A stretch of 64,000 nt of DNA, taken from the NCBI GenBank assembly GCA_900315805.1, contig ONAN01000001.1:167934-231933 (forward strand). The letters run 5' to 3'. A program made the translations under genes and the position numbers. Of the stretch, positions 58,609-64,000 are shown in pieces. The stretch's first letter is position 1, and each line of letters opens with the position of its first letter. A model generated the notes under the pieces. That model did not search any database and was not told the DNA's origin. It saw nothing but the letters and a program-made list of their open reading frames with translations. The DNA comes from an uncultured Selenomonadales bacterium. Lineage in GTDB: Bacteria > Bacillota > Negativicutes > Acidaminococcales > Acidaminococcaceae.

Positions 58609-59952
58609 TTATTTTACATCGTCCGCAGCGGCGGCAGCCGTGCCGGCCACGTAGCCGCTGCTGAAGGCGGCCTGCAGGTTGAAGCCGCCTGTATAGCCGT
58701 CCACGTCCATCACTTCGCCGGCAAAGTAGAGTCCTTTCACTTTGCGGGAAGCCATGGTTTTCGGGTCGATTTCCTTCAGGCTCACGCCGCCCGCCGTGAC
58801 GATGGCCGCTTCCACGGGCAGCGTCCCGGCCAGGGGAATGGAAAAATGCTTGAGCGTTTCCCGCAGGGCCTGGCGTTCCTGTTTGGAAACCTGGCTGACG
58901 GCTTTGGCGCCGTCCAGATAGGCCGCATCCAGGATGGCGGCGACCAGCGGCTGCGGAACGAGTTTGCGTACGGCTTCCGCCAGGGTCCGTTTCCCGTCTT
59001 CCTGGAAATCGCGCAGGATGCGGGCATCGAGCTTTTCTTCGTCCAGGGCGGGCTTCAGGTCCAGGACCAGGTCCAGGCCCCGGTTGCCGTAATGCGCGAG
59101 GCGCGCCGCCGCCCGGCTCATGGTCAGGGCGATCGGACCGGCCACGGTGCCGCGCGTGAATAGCAGTTCCCCGAATTCACTTGTCACGGCCTGTCCGTTG
59201 TCACACAAGGTGGCACGGACGTTTTTCAAGGCCAGGCCGTCCAGCTCTTCCGTAAAGCCTTCTTCCGGCTGAAGCGGTACCAGGGCCGGCAGCAGCGGTT
59301 CCACCGTGTGGCCCGCTTTTTCCAGGACGGGCACGAAATTGCCGTCCGAGCCGGTTCCCGGATAGGAAGCGCCGCCCGTGCAGACGATGACGGCGTCCGC
59401 GTCCAGCACGTGGGCCGGGCCCAGCTTTTCCCGGCGCTGGGAAGCGGAACGGTAGTCCTGCCCTTCCTTGCGTCCGTCGTCTTCGACGTTGCAATAGCGC
59501 ACGCCGGTCACACGGCCGTCCTTCAGGACCAGGCCGACCGCCTGGGCGTTCGTCACGACGCGCCCGCCGGCCTCCGTCAGGATGGCGAGGAGCGTGTCCA
59601 GGACATCGCGCGCGCGGCCGCTGGCCGGAAAGACCCGGCCGCCCCGTTCCTTTACGAGTGGCAGGCCGTGGCTTTCGAGCAGGTCCATCATGTCTTCGTT
59701 CGTGAAGCGGCGCAGGGCACCGTTCAGGAACTTGCCGTTGCCGGGCAGGTTGCGGATGAACTCGGGAATGGCGCAGGTATTGGTGATGTTGCAGCGGCCC
59801 TTCCCCGTAATCATCATTTTGCGGCCCGGGACGTCCATCTTTTCCAGGATGATGGTCCCGGCCCCGTTCCGCGCCGCCGTGATGCCGGCCAGAAGGCCCG
59901 CCGCACCGCCGCCGATGACGACGACCCTGTTGCCCTTACCCATGGAGGCCAC
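58609..59952 (-). CDS. HI0933/YhiN-family FAD flavoprotein
   Basis: 447 residues. FAD dinucleotide-binding GGGAAGLLAGI (about 14-24), PGRKMMITGKGRCNITN (about 47-63) and a C-terminal VTAGGVSLKEIDPKTMASR and GLYFAGEVMDVDGYTGGFNLQAAFSSGYVAG. The family is widespread and its reaction unknown. The longest start is a GTG; an ATG three codons later is equally possible because no clear ribosome site is seen. It overlaps the pseudouridine synthase by 17 bases and precedes cmk by 9. Confidence 0.93.
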   Translation of the reverse strand: MASMGKGNRVVVIGGGAAGLLAGITAARNGAGTIILEKMDVPGRKMMITGKGRCNITNTCAIPEFIRNLPGNGKFLNGALRRFTNEDMMDLLESHGLPLVKERGGRVFPASGRARDVLDTLLAILTEAGGRVVTNAQAVGLVLKDGRVTGVRYCNVEDDGRKEGQDYRSASQRREKLGPAHVLDADAVIVCTGGASYPGTGSDGNFVPVLEKAGHTVEPLLPALVPLQPEEGFTEELDGLALKNVRATLCDNGQAVTSEFGELLFTRGTVAGPIALTMSRAAARLAHYGNRGLDLVLDLKPALDEEKLDARILRDFQEDGKRTLAEAVRKLVPQPLVAAILDAAYLDGAKAVSQVSKQERQALRETLKHFSIPLAGTLPVEAAIVTAGGVSLKEIDPKTMASRKVKGLYFAGEVMDVDGYTGGFNLQAAFSSGYVAGTAAAAADDVK

Positions 59953-60664
59953 AGGCTTTCTTGAGGGAGGCCACTTCCGCGTCGCTCAGGTCGCGGCAGC
60001 GTCCCCGGCCGACGCCCTGCAGCGTCAGCGGTCCCATCTTCACCCGTTTCAGGTAGCGCACGGGGAACCCGATGTAGTCACACATACGGCGCACCTGGCG
60101 GTTCCGGCCCTCGTGGATCGTCACCTGGAAATGGGTCAGGTTCTTTTCGTGGTCGTACTGCATCAGGTTGACCGTGGCAGGCGCCGTCATGCCGTCTTCC
60201 AGCTTCACGCCCATGCGCAGCATATCCAGTTTTTCCTCCGGGACGATGCCCGGTACCGTCACTTCGTAGGTCTTGTTGACCCCGTGGCTCGGATGGGTCA
60301 TGGCCTGGGCCAGGTCCCCGTCGTTGGTGAGCAGGAGCAGGCCTTCCGTGTTGTAATCCAGCCGGCCTACGGGAAAGACCCGTTCCGGCACGTCGCGGAC
60401 ATAATCCGCCACGGTCCGGCGGCCTTCGGGGTCCTTCATGGTCGTCACGACGCCGCGGGGCTTGTAGAACAGAAGGTATACCTTCCGTTCCCGCCGGATG
60501 GGCTTGCCGTCCACCTGGATGAAGGCCCGGTCATCCACCTTGGTGCCGAGTTCCTTGATGACGCGGCCGTTCACCTTCACGCGGCCTGCCGTAATGTATT
60601 TTTCCGCTTCGCGCCGCGAAGCCACGCCGGCCTGGGCCAGCACTTTCTGTAAGCGTTCTTCCAT
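59936..60664 (-). CDS. RluB/RsuA-family pseudouridine synthase
   Basis: 242 residues. An S4 RNA-binding domain covers about 1-60 (RLQKVLAQAGVASRREAEKYI). The catalytic domain follows with the active-site Asp in VGRLDYNTEGLLLLTNDG (about 98-115) and the RNRQVRRMCDYIG block. It makes a pseudouridine in large-subunit rRNA (RluB type) or small-subunit rRNA (RsuA type); adjacency to scpB favours the RluB type usual in Firmicutes. Its ATG overlaps the scpB stop by one base. Confidence 0.94.
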   Translation of the reverse strand: MEERLQKVLAQAGVASRREAEKYITAGRVKVNGRVIKELGTKVDDRAFIQVDGKPIRRERKVYLLFYKPRGVVTTMKDPEGRRTVADYVRDVPERVFPVGRLDYNTEGLLLLTNDGDLAQAMTHPSHGVNKTYEVTVPGIVPEEKLDMLRMGVKLEDGMTAPATVNLMQYDHEKNLTHFQVTIHEGRNRQVRRMCDYIGFPVRYLKRVKMGPLTLQGVGRGRCRDLSDAEVASLKKACGLHG

Positions 60665-61362
60665 CAGGATTCTTCCTCTGTCTTTTCGTCTTGTCCGGTT
60701 TGCCCGGCCGGCTCAATCTGTCCGGCTTGTCCGTCCTGCCCTTCCGGCTTGGGCTGCCCGCCCGGTTCCTGTGTTTCCGTCGGTTCCTCCGCGGGGAAAT
60801 CGAGGAGGGACAGCTGCTGCGGATGGCGGGCCGCCTCCTCTTTCAGCAGTTCCGGCATTTCCGGCAGGTCCTTGAGGGAGCGCAGGCCAAAGACCGTCAG
60901 GAACCGGTCCGTGGTCTTATAGAGGATGGGATGGCCCACCGTCTGTTTGCGTCCCGCTTCCGTAATGAGCTGCCAGTCCAGCAGCGTGTTGACGACGCCG
61001 TCCACTTTGACGCCGCGGATGGCTTCCATCTCCGCCCGCGTGACGGGCTGGCGGAAAGCGATGATGGCCAGGGTCTCCATGGCCGCGTTGGACAATTTCA
61101 ATTCCTGCGTGACGGCGAGCTGCCGCACGGCCCGGTCGAATTCCGGTTTCGTGCACAGCTGGAAGCCGCCTCCGACTTCGCGGAGCATGATGCCCCGGTC
61201 CGACGCCTTGTACGTTTCCTGGAGGGCCGTCACCAGTTCCCAGACCTGCGGTTTGTTCAAGCCCAGCAGTTCCGAAAGCTGGGCCACGCTCAGCGGGTCT
61301 CCCGCCGCAAACAGGATGGCCTCCAGCTTCGCCATTTCAAACTCCTGCGGCATCTGCGGCAT
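60664..61362 (-). CDS. scpB: Segregation and condensation protein B
   Basis: 232 residues. Two winged-helix domains: LEAILFAAGDPLSVAQLSELLGL and LSNAAMETLAIIAFRQPVTRAEMEAIRGVKVDGVVNTLLDW. It works with ScpA and SMC in chromosome condensation. Residues about 188-232 are a Gln/Gly/Pro/Glu-rich tail, longer than usual. The ATG at 61362 follows GGAGG by 8 bases, preferred over the longer frame. It overlaps scpA by 26 bases. Confidence 0.95.
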   Translation of the reverse strand: MPQMPQEFEMAKLEAILFAAGDPLSVAQLSELLGLNKPQVWELVTALQETYKASDRGIMLREVGGGFQLCTKPEFDRAVRQLAVTQELKLSNAAMETLAIIAFRQPVTRAEMEAIRGVKVDGVVNTLLDWQLITEAGRKQTVGHPILYKTTDRFLTVFGLRSLKDLPEMPELLKEEAARHPQQLSLLDFPAEEPTETQEPGGQPKPEGQDGQAGQIEPAGQTGQDEKTEEES

Positions 61363-62077
61363 GCGGCTCTCCTCCTTCCCGTAGGAAAATGTAGATCGGT
61401 TCAAAGGCCTGGCTCTGGGTGATGCGCACCATTTTCAGGCGCAAAAGTTCCAGTACGGCCAGGAACGACGCGATGCGCTCGCTCTTCAGCCCTGTCCGCA
61501 CAAAGGCCTGGTTCAGTTCCACCCCTTCCGGGTGTTTATGCAGGTAATCCACCATATATTCCATCTTCTGCCGTATATCGAATTCCTGCCGTTCCACCAC
61601 GGCGGTCTCCTTCACGAAAGGGCTCGTGAGGGACGCCAGGGCTTCCAGCAGGGCCTGGACGGGATAGGGATGCAGCTGCCGCATCTTGCTGTCCGCAAAA
61701 TAAGGCTTGCGGACGTGGTACTGCGAGGCATCTTCCTGAAGGGCCGCCAGCTTGCGGGCCACCTGCTTGAAGCGCTGCAGTTCCACCACCATGTCGATCA
61801 GGGCCTGGCGGGGGTCTTCCTCGTCCCCGTCCTCGCCGTCGGGCAGTTTGGGCAGGAGCATGCGCGATTTGATCTGCAAAAGGCGCGCCGCCATGACCAG
61901 AAAGCCGCTCGCGATCTCCAGGTCGAGCTCGGCCATGGAGTTCAGGTACGCGATGTACTGGTCCGTTATGGTGACAATGGGGATGTCGTATATGTCTATC
62001 TTTTCTTTTTCAATCAGATGGATCAACAGATCCAGCGGTCCTTCGAAATCAAGGACCTTTACCACGGGTTCCGCCAT
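61337..62077 (-). CDS. scpA: Segregation and condensation protein A
   Basis: 246 residues. The kleisin N-terminus VKVLDFEGPLDLLIHLIEKEKIDIYDIPIVTITDQYIAYL is diagnostic, and the C-terminal winged helix ends with FLAVLELLRLKMVRITQSQAFEPIYI. It bridges SMC heads and binds ScpB. It lies 10 bases after the M50 protease and overlaps scpB, the standard cluster. Confidence 0.97.
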   Translation of the reverse strand: MAEPVVKVLDFEGPLDLLIHLIEKEKIDIYDIPIVTITDQYIAYLNSMAELDLEIASGFLVMAARLLQIKSRMLLPKLPDGEDGDEEDPRQALIDMVVELQRFKQVARKLAALQEDASQYHVRKPYFADSKMRQLHPYPVQALLEALASLTSPFVKETAVVERQEFDIRQKMEYMVDYLHKHPEGVELNQAFVRTGLKSERIASFLAVLELLRLKMVRITQSQAFEPIYIFLREGGEPHAADAAGV

Positions 62078-62087
62078 AAGACGCCTT

Positions 62088-62711
62088 TCAGAAGAGGATA
62101 CCGGCCACCCTGAAGCAGAGGTTCAGGAACAGCTGTGCCAACGGTCCGAGGATGTAGTTCGCAATGCCGCTGTAGCAGATGATGATCAGGATCCAGAAAC
62201 CGTAGCGCGAAACCATGCTGTCGTATTTATAGGCCGTTTCGTAGCTCAGGAAGGTCTCCAGGATTTTGGAGCCGTCCAGCGGCGGGATGGGGATCAGGTT
62301 GAAGAAGCCGAACCACACGTTGTACAGGATGGTCCAGTACAGGAAACTGTAGGCCATGCCGGACGAGAGGCCCAGGCTCTGCCGCAGCTGCAGGATGAGG
62401 ACGCACAGGAAGGCGATGAGGAAATTGGCTCCCGGGCCGGCAAAGGCGACTTTGCGCATGCCGGAATTGTAATTCTTGTAATAGCGCGGGTCCACCTGGA
62501 CGGGCTTGGCCCAGCCGAAGCCGACCAGGACCAGCGCGATGGTGCCGAGGATATCGAGATGCGCCAGCGGATTCAGGGTCAGTCGTCCCGTCATGCGCGG
62601 CGTCGGATCCCCGAGGCTGTCCGAAACGCAGGCATGGGCATATTCGTGCATCGTCAGGGCTATCAAAAGGGCCGGCGCGCGGAACAGCAGGGTCGATAAA
62701 TCAAGAAACAC
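62088..62711 (-). CDS. Site-2 protease family (M50) membrane metalloprotease
   Basis: 207 residues with about five or six membrane segments. The zinc motif HEYAH (about 22-26) lies in the first helix and NLIPIPPLDGSKIL (about 139-152) holds the third ligand Asp. These rhomboid-like-sized S2P relatives (YwhC/FtsH-neighbour type) have no assigned substrate. It sits between trpS and scpA, a position conserved in many Firmicutes. Confidence 0.93.
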   Translation of the reverse strand: MFLDLSTLLFRAPALLIALTMHEYAHACVSDSLGDPTPRMTGRLTLNPLAHLDILGTIALVLVGFGWAKPVQVDPRYYKNYNSGMRKVAFAGPGANFLIAFLCVLILQLRQSLGLSSGMAYSFLYWTILYNVWFGFFNLIPIPPLDGSKILETFLSYETAYKYDSMVSRYGFWILIIICYSGIANYILGPLAQLFLNLCFRVAGILF

Positions 62712-62747
62712 GCTTGTTACCTCCGATTCTTGGTTGGGAACGGTCCG

Positions 62748-63788
62748 TCAGAAGGGTTTGGCCAGCAGGCCGATCTTCTTCTTGACCTTCGTCAGGGTGC
62801 GGTTGGAAATGGATTCCGCCCGTTCGGCGCCCGTCTTGTAGGTCGCTTCCAGATAGGCCTTGTCCCCCATGAGGCGGGCGAAGTTTTCGCGGATCGGGCG
62901 CAGTTCTTCCGAAACGGCTTCGCCGACGGCGGTCTTGAAGTCGCCGTAGCCTTTTCCGTCGAATTCGTCTTCGATTTGTTCGTAAGTCTTGCCCGTCACG
63001 ACGGAATAAATCGTCATCAGGTTGTTGATGCCCGGTTTGTCGTCCCGGTAGCAGACATGGGCTTCACTGTCCGTCACGGCGCTGCGGAACTTACGCATGA
63101 TCGTGTCCTCGTCGTCGAGGATGGAGATGCGGGATTTCGGGTTCGGATCGGACTTGGACATCTTCTTCGTCGGATCCTGCAGGGACATGATTTTGGCCCC
63201 TTCTTTCGGCAGGTAGGCTTCCGGCAGCTTGAAGACGTTGCCGTAGATGCCGTTGAAGCGGTTCGCCACGTTGCGCGTGAATTCCAGATGCTGCGTCTGG
63301 TCCGCGCCGACAGGCACGTAATCCGCCTGGTAGAGCAGGATATCCGCCGCCATCAGGGACGGATACGTGAAAAGTCCCGCGTTGACGTTGTCGGCGTGCT
63401 TGGCCGACTTGTCCTTGAACTGGGTCATGCGGGACAGTTCGCCGAACATGGAGTTGCAGGCCAGGATCCAGCCCAGTTCCGCATGGTTATGGACATGGCT
63501 CTGGATGAAGACCAGGCTCTTTTCCGGGTCGATGCCTGCCGCCAGGAGCAGGGCGAAAGCTTCCAGGCTCTGCTTGCGCAGGTCCGCCGGTTTCTGGCGG
63601 ATGGTCAGGGAATGCAGGTCCGCCACGAAATAATAGCAGTTGTAATCTTCCTGGAGCTGTCCCCAGTTGCGGACAGCGCCGATATAGTTGCCCAGCGTGA
63701 AGACGCCCGTAGGCTGGATTCCGCTGAGGATGATCTTCTTCTTTTCCGGTTTTGCTTCCACCGGAGCCGTCATTGTTGCATCTGACAA
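62748..63788 (-). CDS. trpS: Tryptophanyl-tRNA synthetase
   Basis: 346 residues. Class I signatures: SGIQPTGVFTLGNYIGA (the HIGH-like site) and KKMSKSDPN (KMSKS). It charges tRNA-Trp. The start is uncertain. The TTG at 63788 is 7 bases after AAGGGGG and is preferred; the ATG at 63773 is 19 bases from any ribosome site, although its N-terminus fits the family too. It is the first gene of the minus-strand run, with a palindrome over its promoter. No T-box leader exists. Confidence 0.96.
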   Translation of the reverse strand: MSDATMTAPVEAKPEKKKIILSGIQPTGVFTLGNYIGAVRNWGQLQEDYNCYYFVADLHSLTIRQKPADLRKQSLEAFALLLAAGIDPEKSLVFIQSHVHNHAELGWILACNSMFGELSRMTQFKDKSAKHADNVNAGLFTYPSLMAADILLYQADYVPVGADQTQHLEFTRNVANRFNGIYGNVFKLPEAYLPKEGAKIMSLQDPTKKMSKSDPNPKSRISILDDEDTIMRKFRSAVTDSEAHVCYRDDKPGINNLMTIYSVVTGKTYEQIEDEFDGKGYGDFKTAVGEAVSEELRPIRENFARLMGDKAYLEATYKTGAERAESISNRTLTKVKKKIGLLAKPF

Positions 63789-63811
63789 AGTAAATCCCCC
63801 TTCAAGGAAAA

Positions 63812-63874
63812 AATAAAGAGTACATAATGGCATATGTACTCTTTATTATACGCTATTTTCAGCTTTTTTGCCAA
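63812..63874 (-). promoter_or_regulatory. trpS promoter with overlapping perfect palindrome
   Basis: TTGGCA (63874-63869), an 18-base spacer and TATAAT (63850-63845). A perfect 14-bp inverted repeat, AATAAAGAGTACAT with its complement (63812-63825 and 63834-63847, 8-base loop), starts inside the -10 and covers the transcript start. It looks like a repressor operator; it also resembles a terminator, with T-run after it, but the first arm would be only partly transcribed. Confidence 0.7.
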
Positions 63875-64000
63875 CTGCAATCGTGCCGCGCCGTACCCTT
63901 AGAATCTTGGTTGTCAAGACATGTGTTACACTCTTGAATTTGAGAAATACTCTGTTACAACCTGGTTTGGGCTTCTGAATGCTAGGGATGTCTTGGCTGT
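63875..64000. other. Intergenic end of window, no gene seen
   Basis: 126 bases with no open frame or RNA signature. It contains short AT/GT-rich near-repeats (TGTGTTACAC near 63922 and CTGTTACAACC near 63953) that might belong to a mobile-element end, but no inverted repeat or transposase is visible within the window. Confidence 0.3.

Noticed and set aside
63789..63868. T-box riboswitch upstream of trpS
   Set aside because: The leader is only about 50 bases, too short for a T-box, and no T-box motif is present.

Overview
The window reads as a core chromosomal segment of a fairly GC-rich Firmicute, most likely a Negativicute (Acidaminococcaceae or a relative). This is an inference. It rests on an IspH fused to ribosomal S1, the yicC-remA-gmk-rpoZ-coaBC order, a ccpN/ppsR/dgt/dnaG/rpoD block, a SAM-I riboswitch on metK, and envelope genes suited to a diderm (ArnT-like transferase, GT2 lipid glycosyltransferase, LTA-synthase-like sulfatase). 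No 16S rRNA is present to fix the taxon. There are no CRISPR arrays, prophages or intact insertion sequences.

Layout. 1-2.4 kb: the tail of an unknown gene, then ilvD with its own promoter and terminators. 2.4-10.7 kb (minus): a two-component system leading into a run with YqeG, a nitrilase-family amidase, a VanX-like protein, YlbF, MurB and two unknown genes. 10.8-12.4 kb: an NlpC/P60 hydrolase with a long leader, and the RNase P RNA. 12.5-16 kb: an XRE regulator, a small unknown gene, YhaM, Nif3 and TrmK. 16-20.5 kb: an LTA-synthase-like protein divergent from a second two-component system. 20.5-27.3 kb (minus): PAP2 phosphatase, SfsA-DUF123 fusion, GT2, ArnT-like transferase, HD and LUD proteins, and a small Cys protein. 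27.3-34.5 kb (minus): a CAT-anticodon tRNA, rpoD, dnaG, dgt, ppsR and a CcpN-like regulator. 34.6-41 kb (minus): TPM and LemA proteins, metK, coaBC, rpoZ, gmk, remA, yicC. 41-44.3 kb: RqcH, a nitroreductase, a lipoprotein. 44.4-51.3 kb (plus): a tetrapyrrole operon. 51.3-64 kb (minus): an M18 peptidase, a glycerol-1-phosphate dehydrogenase homologue, type 2 IDI, then ispH-S1, plsC, cmk, a flavoprotein, a pseudouridine synthase, scpB, scpA, an M50 protease and trpS.

How the genes work together. The tetrapyrrole operon runs from glutamyl-tRNA to uroporphyrinogen III and on to precorrin-2 and sirohydrochlorin. IspH and type 2 IDI make and balance the C5 isoprenoid units beside a G1P dehydrogenase homologue, which raises the question of an unusual prenyl-glycerol product. 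CcpN-like and PpsR proteins point to control of gluconeogenesis. Two sensor-regulator pairs flank envelope genes.

The most unusual items are a primary sigma factor with an approximately 260-residue Lys/Ala-rich histone-H1-like N-terminal tail, a PPDK-regulatory gene that seems to lack any canonical start codon, a VanX-like protein with Arg in place of a zinc-ligand His, the G1PDH-IDI gene pair, and a perfect palindrome overlapping the trpS promoter. Start codons were moved from the longest open frame wherever a ribosome-binding site, promoter or family N-terminus required it; each such choice is stated. All homology calls come from reading the translations, not from searches.
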